From contig CALKIV010000027.1 of the NCBI GenBank assembly GCA_937995835.1, positions 62,001 to 126,000 on the forward strand: a stretch of 64,000 nt of DNA. The letters are read 5' to 3'. This document shows positions 56,783 through 64,000 of the stretch, piece by piece. The first letter of the stretch is position 1. Every line of letters starts with the position of its first letter. Source of the stretch: an uncultured Dysgonomonas sp. (GTDB taxonomy: Bacteria > Bacteroidota > Bacteroidia > Bacteroidales > Dysgonomonadaceae). The notes beneath the pieces are model-generated. The model searched no databases and was not told where the DNA came from. It was given only the letters and a program-made list of their open reading frames with translations. A program made the position numbers and the translations under genes.

Positions 56783-59233
56783 ATGAACATGAAATTTTTA
56801 AAAGTGTTATTGTTGCTGCTTTTTATCTGTGGTACAACATTAATAGCACAGAACTATGAAAAAACAAAGTTAGGAGTTAAGACCAAAGTTAATTCATTGG
56901 ATCTTGAAATTCAATTTATCAACCCCTCTACAATTCGTATATTAAAATCTCCACAAGGCGATACATATACTAAAGAGAGTTTGTCGGTAATTGCAAAGCC
57001 CGAAGATGTAAAGTTCTCAATTGAGGAAGCTGATAATGTTGTAACCTTAAAAAGTGACCTTATAGAAGTCTCTCTCAATTTATCATCAGGCTATATTTCA
57101 TTTGCTGACAACAAAGGACAAAAACTATTAAATGAGAATCAATCTCCGATATTTACAGACTTTGATGATGCAGGAGTCAAAACGTACAAAGTAAAACAAT
57201 CATTTCTTTTGGACAAAGAGGAAGCTATTTACGGTCTTGGGATTCTTCAAAACGGAAAAATGTCGCAACGCAACCAAACTCGAAACCTAGTTCAAGGCAA
57301 TGTGGATGACGTTGTTACTTTCATTCAATCAGTAAAGGGTTATGGGCTCTTTTGGGATAACTATTCTCCTACCAATTTTACAGACAATGAGTCTGGCACC
57401 TCTTTCGAGTCTGAAGTGGGTGATTGCGTCGACTATTACTTTATGTATGGAAGAAATGCAGATGGGGTGATTGCTCAAATGCGCTCTCTGACAGGTCAAG
57501 TACCTATGTTCCCCCTGTGGACGTATGGTTTTTGGCAAAGTCGTGAACGTTACAAGAGTCAAGCTGAACTCTTAGAAGTCGTTCACAAACATAGAGAACT
57601 TGGTGTACCCTTAGATGGAATTATACAAGATTGGCAATATTGGGGGAATAATTACTTATGGAATGCCATGGACTTTCTAAATCCTGAGTTTCCTAATCCT
57701 CAACAAATGGTAGATGAGGTGCATGCCAATAATGCTCATATCATCATTTCTATTTGGTCTTCATTCGGGCCTCAAACCAAACCTTACAGAGAGTTGAATC
57801 AAGGTAATATGCTATACAATATTTCAACTTGGCCACAATCGGGCTTGGCTGACAGATGGCCACCTGATATGAATTATCCTTCGGGGGTACGTGTATATGA
57901 TGCATATAACCCTAAAGCTCGAGATATTTACTGGAAACATCTGAATGAAGGATTATTCAAATATGGAATGGACGGATGGTGGATGGACTCCACCGAACCC
58001 GATCACTTGGATTGGAAACCTGAAGACATGGATACCAAAACCTATCTAGGCTCATTCCGAAAAGTTCGCAATGCATATCCGTTGCTCACTGTGGGGGGAG
58101 TATATAAAAATCAGCGTGCCATTACATCAGATAAGCGAGTATTTATATTGACCAGATCAGGATTTGCAGGACAACAACGTTACGGAGCAAATGTGTGGTC
58201 AGGTGACGTAGGTTCATCTTGGGAATCTCTTCGCAATCAGATTCCTGCCGGATTAAACTTTACCTTGACCGGAAACCCTAACTTCAATTCGGATATAGGC
58301 GGTTTTTTTGCCGGAGAATATAACAAATCGTGGAATGACGGAACAGCAAGTAAAAATCCATTATATCAGGAGCTTTATGTTCGCTGGATGCAACAAGGAG
58401 CATTTACCCCTATGATGCGTTCGCATGGCACAGATCTGAAAAGAGAGATTTATTATTTCGGAAAAAAAGGAGAACCTATTTATGATGCTATTGAAAAAAC
58501 AATTCATTTACGCTACTCGCTCCTGCCTTATATTTACTCCACATCGTGGGAGGTTACAGATAAACAATCTAGCTTTATGCGAGCTCTTGTTATGGATTTT
58601 GCCAATGACAAAAATGTGTGGGACATCAAAGACCAATACATGTTTGGCAAGTCCATTCTAGTTGCTCCAATTGTTAAAGCTCAGTATACTCCCGAAAAAG
58701 TAGTCAAAGTAAATGAGGAAACGGGCTGGAACCAAAGCACGAGTAATGGAAAAACTGAAAGTAACAAAGTAGACTTTACTCAGAAAAAAAGTAGCAAAGT
58801 ATATCTACCTGAGGAAACAATTTGGTATGACTATTGGACTAACCAACAATATACAGGAGGTCAAGAAATTATCACAGAAACGAGCATAGACATGATACCT
58901 CTTTATGTGAAAGCAGGTAGTATTATTCCAATCGGTCCTAAAGTACAATATGCGACTCAAATGAGCTGGGATAATCTGGAGCTGAAAGTATATGACGGAG
59001 CAGACGGAGACTTTATTCTTTACGAAGACGAGTTTGATAATTATAATTACGAAAATGGAGCTTATACTGAAATACCTATTACATGGAATAATTCATCTCG
59101 AACACTAACCATCGGCACACGTAAAGGCTCCTATGATGGAATGCTGAAAAACAGAAAGTTCACTATTGTTTTTCAAGACGGAACAAGGAAGACAGTGGAT
59201 TATAATGGAAGGAAAATAAATATTAAGCCATAA
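56783..59233 (+). CDS. GH31 alpha-glycosidase, alpha-xylosidase-like
   Basis: 816-residue secreted enzyme; signal peptide ends near TTLIAQ. N-terminal beta-sandwich, then a (beta/alpha)8 barrel with the nucleophile D402 in GWWMDSTEPDH and acid/base D475 in VWSGDVGSSW, and C-terminal beta domains ending in a DUF5110-like region. The WMDSTEPD form and the flanking ALVMDFANDKN region resemble alpha-xylosidases more than starch alpha-glucosidases. In complex corn-type xylan, alpha-xylosyl caps are known substrates of such enzymes. First enzyme gene of the plus-strand arm, 96 bases after the regulator. Confidence 0.9.
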   Translation: MNMKFLKVLLLLLFICGTTLIAQNYEKTKLGVKTKVNSLDLEIQFINPSTIRILKSPQGDTYTKESLSVIAKPEDVKFSIEEADNVVTLKSDLIEVSLNLSSGYISFADNKGQKLLNENQSPIFTDFDDAGVKTYKVKQSFLLDKEEAIYGLGILQNGKMSQRNQTRNLVQGNVDDVVTFIQSVKGYGLFWDNYSPTNFTDNESGTSFESEVGDCVDYYFMYGRNADGVIAQMRSLTGQVPMFPLWTYGFWQSRERYKSQAELLEVVHKHRELGVPLDGIIQDWQYWGNNYLWNAMDFLNPEFPNPQQMVDEVHANNAHIIISIWSSFGPQTKPYRELNQGNMLYNISTWPQSGLADRWPPDMNYPSGVRVYDAYNPKARDIYWKHLNEGLFKYGMDGWWMDSTEPDHLDWKPEDMDTKTYLGSFRKVRNAYPLLTVGGVYKNQRAITSDKRVFILTRSGFAGQQRYGANVWSGDVGSSWESLRNQIPAGLNFTLTGNPNFNSDIGGFFAGEYNKSWNDGTASKNPLYQELYVRWMQQGAFTPMMRSHGTDLKREIYYFGKKGEPIYDAIEKTIHLRYSLLPYIYSTSWEVTDKQSSFMRALVMDFANDKNVWDIKDQYMFGKSILVAPIVKAQYTPEKVVKVNEETGWNQSTSNGKTESNKVDFTQKKSSKVYLPEETIWYDYWTNQQYTGGQEIITETSIDMIPLYVKAGSIIPIGPKVQYATQMSWDNLELKVYDGADGDFILYEDEFDNYNYENGAYTEIPITWNNSSRTLTIGTRKGSYDGMLKNRKFTIVFQDGTRKTVDYNGRKINIKP

Positions 59234-59242
59234 TATAATTAG

Positions 59243-59346
59243 CAATCTAGCAACCACAGATTTCACAACCAATTGTTTACAATATACGCATTTTGAGTAT
59301 CTACCTATACTCATTATAGAATTGAGTATCTGTGGTTTCCAGATTG
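59243..59346. repeat. interrupted palindrome with an internal hairpin between GH31 and GH43
   Basis: Outer arms CAATCT (59243-59248) with AGATTG (59341-59346), then a symmetrical 3-by-3 unpaired loop, then a perfect 10-bp stem (59252-59261 with 59328-59337). The 66-base interior contains GAGTAT/ATACTC (59295-59300 with 59307-59312), and GAGTATCT occurs twice in direct orientation (59295 and 59324). It starts 10 bases after the GH31 stop codon, so it could be an attenuator, mRNA stabiliser or operator; there is no U-tract. Confidence 0.5.
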
Positions 59347-59487
59347 TATTGCATCTCTTATTTATATCCACAAACAACAAAGGTAAAGATCTCTTATATA
59401 TTGCTCTCTAGTAAACTATAGAATGACAATAAAGACTTGTACGTAAAACTAAAGTTATATGTATGTAATAATATTTTAAACATTTAA

Positions 59488-60876
59488 ATGAAAACCATGA
59501 AACAACTATGTACACTAACAATTGTGCTCTTAGCTTATACTTTTGGAGGCATACTAAAAGCTCAGGAGCCTATTATCCAAACAAAATTCACAGCTGATGG
59601 AGCCCCAATTGTACATCAAGATACTGTATATTTATATACAGGACATGACGAAGATGATGCTCCTGAGGGAATGGCCGGATTTCGAATGAAAGATTGGCTA
59701 TGCTATACCAGTACAGATATGGTTAACTGGACCGACCGTGGTGTAGTGGCAAGTCTCTACGATTTTAAATGGGCTGATTCAGCCATCACAGGCTGGGGGG
59801 GCTTTGAAAATGGAGCTTGGGCACTTGAGTGTATCGAACGCAATGGCAAGTTCTACATGTATTGTCCTGTGCAAGGTAGAGGCATAGGAGTATTGGTAGC
59901 AGACACTCCACTTGGCCCTTTTACTGATCCTATTGGCAAACCTCTGATCGGCAGCGAATATGATAGTATCGACCCCACCGTATTGATTGATGACGATGGT
60001 CAAGCATATCTATATTGGGGAAATCCAAACCTTTGGTATGTAAAACTAAACGATGATATGATTTCATATAAAAGTGATATAGTTGCAGTACCTATGACAG
60101 AAGAAGCCTTTGGCAAACGCGAAGGTCACCCTAAAAGAACAACGTTATATGAAGAAGGGCCTTGGGCATATAAACGAAACGGGTACTATTATATGGCTTT
60201 TTCCAGTGAATGTTGCCCCGAGGGCATAGGCTATTCCATGAGCAATAGCCCTACTGGCCCATGGAAGTTTAAAGGACATATTATGAAGCCTGATGCCAGA
60301 TCGTCGGGCAACCACCCCGGTATAGTAGACTATAAAGGGAAATCATATGTATTTGGTTTCAACTATAAACTAAATTTTATGATTACAGATAAGCATCACG
60401 AGCGACGTTCGATTTGTGTAGCTGAAATGACATATAATCCTGACGGGACTATACAAGAACTGCCTTGGTGGGATGAAGGAAAAGCTGTTGAGCCTGTAGG
60501 TACTATTAATCCATACAAAAAAGTGGAAGCTGAAACTATGGCATGGAGCAAAGGGCTAAAAACAGGAACGAACGAAAATGGAATTTATATCACCTCCATA
60601 CATAATGGAGACTATATGCAGATAAAGTCTGTTGACTTTCAAAAAGGTGCCATCTCTTTCCACGCAAGTGCTGCATCCATCAATGGTGGAAAAATAGAAA
60701 TCAGAATTGACAGTATTGATGGAGAGCTTATTGGCACGTGTCCAATTGACGATGTTGGTGGTTGGCGATCTTATGCCTCTGCCATCAATAAAACAAGTGG
60801 AGTACACGATTTGTTCTTAATCTTCAAAGGTGGTGAAGGGCAATTGTTTAATATAGATTTTTGGCACGTCAAGTAG
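59488..60876 (+). CDS. GH43 enzyme with C-terminal CBM6-like domain, paralog of 24798-26150
   Basis: 462-residue secreted enzyme; signal peptide (TLTIVLLAYTFGGILKAQ). GH43 propeller (about residues 27-330) with the base in FTADGAP, modulator in DSIDPTVLIDDDG and acid Glu in LYEEGPW, then a CBM6-like domain (about 340-462, KKVEAETMAW to FNIDFWHVK). It shares long blocks with the gene at 24798-26150, including [13 protein letters not shown]; here the proline of TADPAP is glycine. Probably arabinofuranosidase or xylosidase with a different side-chain preference from its paralog. A strong terminator follows. Confidence 0.9.
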   Translation: MKTMKQLCTLTIVLLAYTFGGILKAQEPIIQTKFTADGAPIVHQDTVYLYTGHDEDDAPEGMAGFRMKDWLCYTSTDMVNWTDRGVVASLYDFKWADSAITGWGGFENGAWALECIERNGKFYMYCPVQGRGIGVLVADTPLGPFTDPIGKPLIGSEYDSIDPTVLIDDDGQAYLYWGNPNLWYVKLNDDMISYKSDIVAVPMTEEAFGKREGHPKRTTLYEEGPWAYKRNGYYYMAFSSECCPEGIGYSMSNSPTGPWKFKGHIMKPDARSSGNHPGIVDYKGKSYVFGFNYKLNFMITDKHHERRSICVAEMTYNPDGTIQELPWWDEGKAVEPVGTINPYKKVEAETMAWSKGLKTGTNENGIYITSIHNGDYMQIKSVDFQKGAISFHASAASINGGKIEIRIDSIDGELIGTCPIDDVGGWRSYASAINKTSGVHDLFLIFKGGEGQLFNIDFWHVK

Positions 60877-60908
60877 TGCTATCCCTACAACAATAGAGTA
60901 TAAACTTA

Positions 60909-60957
60909 AAACTTACCCTTTATTTACAAAATGCAGATGTAAATAAAGGGTAAGTTT
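60909..60957 (+). terminator. 20-bp perfect hairpin after GH43
   Basis: 60909-60928 and 60938-60957 are perfect reverse complements (20 bp) with a 9-base loop, 33 bases after the GH43 stop. The core is TTACCC/GGGTAA with A/T flanks. The U-tract beyond is short. Confidence 0.8.
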
Positions 60958-61068
60958 CATTCTATCACAAGAAGACATATACAAAACACATAAGCAATTC
61001 TTTGCCCTAATCTTTTATAAGCATAAAAGATAATTAAAATACAACTTATCTTTCAATACTAAATTGTT

Positions 61069-61076
61069 TATCTTTG
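61069..61076 (+). promoter_or_regulatory. candidate promoter of the acetylesterase-like gene
   Basis: TATCTTTG, a full match to TAnnTTTG; predicted start about 61083. Because this would leave almost no leader before ATG 61087, it supports ATG 61117 as the real start. Confidence 0.5.
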
Positions 61077-61116
61077 AACCTCAATCATGAAGTTTCACTC
61101 AAAAGAAAAGGAAAAC

Positions 61117-61977
61117 ATGTATCAATCGCTATTTACCCTTGTAATTTTTCTTTGTTTCTCTACCAATATTTTTTCGCAAGAAGTTATTAGACTTTGGGAG
61201 CAAGACCCACTGTCTGCAAATAATAAGATTTCACAAGAAGACTTGGAGAAAGAAAAAGGATGGATAACAGACATCTACTCCACCGAATTATATATTTACA
61301 AAGCCACAACAAACAAAGATGGGAAAGCCATAATCATCTGCCCCGGTGGAGGATATACCGGCTTAGCAATAGACCACGAGGGCAAACAGTTTGCCCAATG
61401 GCTCAACAATCACGGCATTACTGCTTTTGTTCTGAAATACAGAATGCCGCAACAGCGTAAAAACATTCCACTTGAAGATGCGCAACAAGCAATAAGATAT
61501 GTTAGAGAGAATGCTGACAAATTAGGTATTAGTGAGAACAAAGTCGGTATTGCTGGATTCTCCGCGGGAGGTCATCTTGCATCCACAGCCTCTACGCACT
61601 ACGCCACAGAGAGAACAAACACCCGACCTGATTTTTCGATTCTTTTTTATCCAGTGATAACCATGGGAGAAGCGACCCACAATGGCTCTAAACTCAACTT
61701 ACTAGGGAACAAGCCCTCTACCGAAGACATCTATCGTTTTTCCAATGAGAAGCAAGTTTCGGTCAACACTCCTCCAACAATACTTCTACTGAGTGATGAT
61801 GACAAATCAGTAATTCCAGAGAACAGTCTAAGCTATTATAATGCACTAAAAAACAATGCCGTCCCTGCCGCTATGTACATTTTTCCAGAAGGAGGTCATG
61901 GATGGGGATTTAGAAAAAGCTTTAGATATCACGAAGAGATGACTATCCTATTAGCCAAGTGGCTAGAAAAACTATAA
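61117..61977 (+). CDS. alpha/beta-hydrolase, acetyl xylan esterase-like (BD-FAE/Aes type)
   Basis: 286-residue secreted esterase from ATG 61117. The upstream in-frame ATG (61087) adds ten charged residues before the signal peptide (MYQSLFTLVIFLCFSTNIFSQ), and 61117 has an AAAGGAAAA purine-rich site before it, so 61117 is preferred. Motifs: oxyanion PGGGYTGL, nucleophile S149 in AGFSAGGHLA, Asp in SDDDKSV and His in GGHGWGF. Family members deacetylate sugars, xylan or xylo-oligosaccharides. At the distal end of the PUL and separated from GH43 by a terminator, so it has its own promoter. Confidence 0.87.
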   Translation: MYQSLFTLVIFLCFSTNIFSQEVIRLWEQDPLSANNKISQEDLEKEKGWITDIYSTELYIYKATTNKDGKAIIICPGGGYTGLAIDHEGKQFAQWLNNHGITAFVLKYRMPQQRKNIPLEDAQQAIRYVRENADKLGISENKVGIAGFSAGGHLASTASTHYATERTNTRPDFSILFYPVITMGEATHNGSKLNLLGNKPSTEDIYRFSNEKQVSVNTPPTILLLSDDDKSVIPENSLSYYNALKNNAVPAAMYIFPEGGHGWGFRKSFRYHEEMTILLAKWLEKL

Positions 61978-61993
61978 CCCAAAAGATTGACAC

Positions 61994-62023
61994 CTCAACA
62001 ATCGGGCTACTCTAATTGTTGAG
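61994..62023 (+). terminator. weak hairpin after the esterase gene
   Basis: CTCAACAAT (61994-62002) pairs with ATTGTTGAG (62015-62023), 9 bp around a 12-base loop, 16 bases after the stop. No U-tract, so low confidence. Confidence 0.35.
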
Positions 62024-62093
62024 TCATATAAAACTAACCTTGCCCGTTAAAAAGTAGAATGGTTAAACAATTTGTTTTATTGATATAATAATT

Positions 62094-63317
62094 ATGAAGA
62101 AAATTAAAGTAACCAACCCTGTCGTAGAGATGGACGGTGATGAAATGACGAAAATCATGTGGAAAGAAATCAAAGACAAACTGATTCACCCATATTTAGA
62201 TATCGACCTGAAATATTATGACCTGAGCATCCAAAATCGTGATGCCACAAACGACCAAGTGACGATAGACAGTGCCGAAGCAACAAAGAAATATAATGTT
62301 GCCATCAAGTGCGCCACCATCACAGCCGACGAAGTGAGAGTGAAAGAGTTTGACCTGAAAAAAATGTGGAAATCACCGAATGGAACTATCCGTAATATTC
62401 TTGGTGGAACCGTTTTCCGTGAGCCCATCATTATAAAGAATATTCCTCGCTTGGTGACATCGTGGAACAGACCGATTGTCATTGGACGTCATGCCAATGC
62501 TGATCAATATACAGCAACTAATTTCAGAACCAAAGGAAAAGGAAAACTAACAATCACCTTTACCCCTGAAAACGGAGAGCCGGAAACTCACACTGTTTAC
62601 AACTTCGAAGGTGATGGTGTAGCAATGGGAATGTACAACACGGACAAATCGATCTACGACTTTGCCCATTCTTGCTTTGCCATGGCTCTGCAAAAGAATT
62701 ATCCTTTGTATTTATCAACAAAGAACACCATCCTTCAACAATATGATGGTCGCTTCAAGGACATCTTCCAAGAGGTATACGAAAAAGAATATAAAACCCA
62801 ATTCGAAGCCAAAGGTTTAGCATACTCTCACCGTCTGATCGACGACATGGTAGCTGCTGCCCTAAGAGAAGATGGCTTTGTGTGGGCATGTAAAAACTAC
62901 GACGGAGATGTACAGTCCGACTCTCTTGCTCAAGGCTTTGGTTCATTAGGGCTGATGACCTCTATCTTGATCACCCCTGATGGCAAAACAGTGGAATCGG
63001 AAGCCGCACATGGAACCGTAACCCGCCACTATCGCAATCACCTGAAAGGAATAGAAGTATCTACCAATCCTATTGCCACCATCTATGCGTGGACCAGAGG
63101 ATTGGCACACAGAGGAAGATTGGACAACAACAAAGAACTGATCGATTTTTGTCATCAACTAGAAGAGGCTTGCATCGAAACAGTAGAGTCTGGTTCAATG
63201 ACTAAAGATTTGGCTACCCTTATTCATAAAGACAAATTGGAAAGAAACCATTACTTGAATATGTATCAGTTTTTGGACAAAGTAAAAGAAAGACTAGAAA
63301 CAAAACTTATGAAATAA
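62094..63317 (+). CDS. icd: NADP-dependent isocitrate dehydrogenase, dimeric eukaryotic-like type
   Basis: 407-residue cytoplasmic TCA-cycle enzyme converting isocitrate to 2-oxoglutarate. Diagnostic blocks are [35 protein letters not shown] (substrate binding), [38 protein letters not shown] and [11 protein letters not shown]. This is the homodimeric type also found in mitochondria, rather than the E. coli type. The call of icd versus idh as symbol is a naming choice. Confidence 0.96.
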   Translation: MKKIKVTNPVVEMDGDEMTKIMWKEIKDKLIHPYLDIDLKYYDLSIQNRDATNDQVTIDSAEATKKYNVAIKCATITADEVRVKEFDLKKMWKSPNGTIRNILGGTVFREPIIIKNIPRLVTSWNRPIVIGRHANADQYTATNFRTKGKGKLTITFTPENGEPETHTVYNFEGDGVAMGMYNTDKSIYDFAHSCFAMALQKNYPLYLSTKNTILQQYDGRFKDIFQEVYEKEYKTQFEAKGLAYSHRLIDDMVAAALREDGFVWACKNYDGDVQSDSLAQGFGSLGLMTSILITPDGKTVESEAAHGTVTRHYRNHLKGIEVSTNPIATIYAWTRGLAHRGRLDNNKELIDFCHQLEEACIETVESGSMTKDLATLIHKDKLERNHYLNMYQFLDKVKERLETKLMK

Positions 63318-63364
63318 AAAGCTCATTTATTTTATATATTATCTTATATTTAAAATCAATCAAT

Positions 63365-63372
63365 TACTTTTG
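63365..63372 (+). promoter_or_regulatory. candidate promoter of ybeY
   Basis: TACTTTTG, a full match to TAnnTTTG, 42 bases before the ybeY start. No clear -33 element. Confidence 0.45.
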
Positions 63373-63414
63373 TCTTTATTATCAATATAATTACATAAAA
63401 AAAAGACAAAACTC

Positions 63415-63834
63415 ATGTCAGTAATATTTGAAACAGAAGGCGTGGAAATTCCTTCTATACTAGATGAGCAAAAAATAATAGAATGGATAGATAAGGTTGC
63501 CACTTCGCACAACAAAGAAGTTGGCGACCTTACTTACATATTTTGCTCTGATGAAAAAGTTCTTGAAATCAACAATCAGTATCTGCAACACGATTATTAT
63601 ACTGATATCATCACATTCGATTATTCGGAAGACAACATCATATCAGGCGATATTTTCATTAGCCTCGACACCGTAAAGAGTAATTCAGAGCAGTTTAAAA
63701 CAGAATATAAAGAAGAGTTACACAGAGTGATCATCCATGGCATTCTCCACCTCAGTGGCTTTTCTGATCATACAGAAGAGGAAGAAAAACAAATGAGAAA
63801 CTTGGAAAACCAAGCTCTAAAACTAATTCTATAA
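63415..63834 (+). CDS. ybeY: endoribonuclease YbeY
   Basis: 139-residue zinc-dependent endoribonuclease for 16S rRNA 3' maturation and ribosome quality control. The metal site HRVIIHGILHLSGFSDH (about residues 103-119) matches the conserved HGxLHLxGxxH signature, and the upstream TDIITFDYSED block is also typical. It is short but normal for Bacteroidota. The next gene begins 11 bases later. Confidence 0.96.
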   Translation: MSVIFETEGVEIPSILDEQKIIEWIDKVATSHNKEVGDLTYIFCSDEKVLEINNQYLQHDYYTDIITFDYSEDNIISGDIFISLDTVKSNSEQFKTEYKEELHRVIIHGILHLSGFSDHTEEEEKQMRNLENQALKLIL

Positions 63835-63845
63835 AACTATAACTG

Positions 63846-64000
63846 ATGCAGAAATTTATTCCTAAACTCTATTACTTCATTCTTGTTCTCTGCTTTTTTC
63901 CTTTCTTTTCAGCTCCGATAGCTCTTTTTGCAGGTATTGCATTTGCTTTCTTCTATAAAGGAGAGCCTATCGTCAACACAGGAAAACTGAGCAAGTACCT
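63846..64000 (+). CDS. YeiH-like integral membrane transporter, N-terminal fragment
   Basis: 51 complete codons run off the window edge. The sequence MQKFIPKLYYFILVLCFFP then SAPIALFAGIAFAFFYKGEP has two hydrophobic segments separated by a short turn, resembling the start of YeiH-type putative sulfate exporters. The family assignment rests on the N-terminus only. Confidence 0.45.
   Translation, partial: MQKFIPKLYYFILVLCFFPFFSAPIALFAGIAFAFFYKGEPIVNTGKLSKY

Noticed and set aside
59488..60876. Inactivated GH43
   Set aside because: TADPAP is TADGAP, but the catalytic Asp, modulating Asp and acid Glu are all present.

Overview
The window is AT-rich chromosomal DNA from a member of the Bacteroidota, most likely order Bacteroidales (a low-GC Bacteroides or a Dysgonomonas-like genus; the species cannot be fixed from sequence alone). 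The evidence is tandem SusC/SusD pairs, a hybrid two-component regulator (HTCS), TAnnTTTG-type -7 promoter boxes, DUF4834 and DUF4199 proteins, and a dense array of polysaccharide-degrading enzymes. I see no tRNA, rRNA, CRISPR array, insertion sequence or phage gene. The only structural RNA gene is RNase P RNA.

Layout. 1-1148: the 3' end of a RelA/SpoT gene and a small DUF4834 gene. 1503-7005 (minus): a three-gene operon of a CE1-type esterase, a GH95 enzyme and a GH43 enzyme. 7402-21329 (minus): a housekeeping block with nitroreductase, GT2 glycosyltransferase, DUF4199, Lon, a MATE exporter, a histidine-rich barrel protein, YihY/BrkB, RNase P RNA, an HD-domain protein, a patatin, QueF, QueC, a GDPD-like lipoprotein and TrpS. 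21541-61977: a large polysaccharide utilization locus (PUL). 62094-64000 (plus): isocitrate dehydrogenase, YbeY and the start of a YeiH-like transporter.

The PUL has four transcriptional parts. (i) A minus-strand operon of eight enzymes (36012 to 21541): GH43, GH10 xylanase, GH127/GH146, GH51, GH97 and three more GH43, closed by a strong terminator. (ii) An HTCS regulator (36209-40114). (iii) A minus-strand operon of SusC, SusD, SusC, SusD, a DUF1735-type lipoprotein and a GH5 enzyme (53812 to 40361), with the gene order of the xylan-utilization (xus) cluster but a GH5 where that cluster usually has a GH10. (iv) A plus-strand arm with a membrane-bound AraC-type regulator without kinase modules, a GH31, a GH43 and an acetylesterase-like protein.

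Together with the CE1-GH95-GH43 operon, the enzyme set points to heavily decorated arabinoxylan of the cereal or corn-bran type: GH10 and perhaps GH5 for the backbone, GH43 and GH51 for arabinose and xylose, GH31 for alpha-xylose, GH97 for alpha-galactose, GH95 for L-galactose or fucose, and esterases for ferulate and acetate. No GH67 or GH115 glucuronidase is in the window.

Most notable are a frameshifting internal deletion in the GH5 gene within a duplicated Ig plus beta-sandwich module, a perfect 14-bp tandem repeat upstream of the enzyme operon with related copies in the SusC/regulator divergent region, the kinase-less AraC sensor, and a GH95 with Thr at the position where a characterized fucosidase has His.
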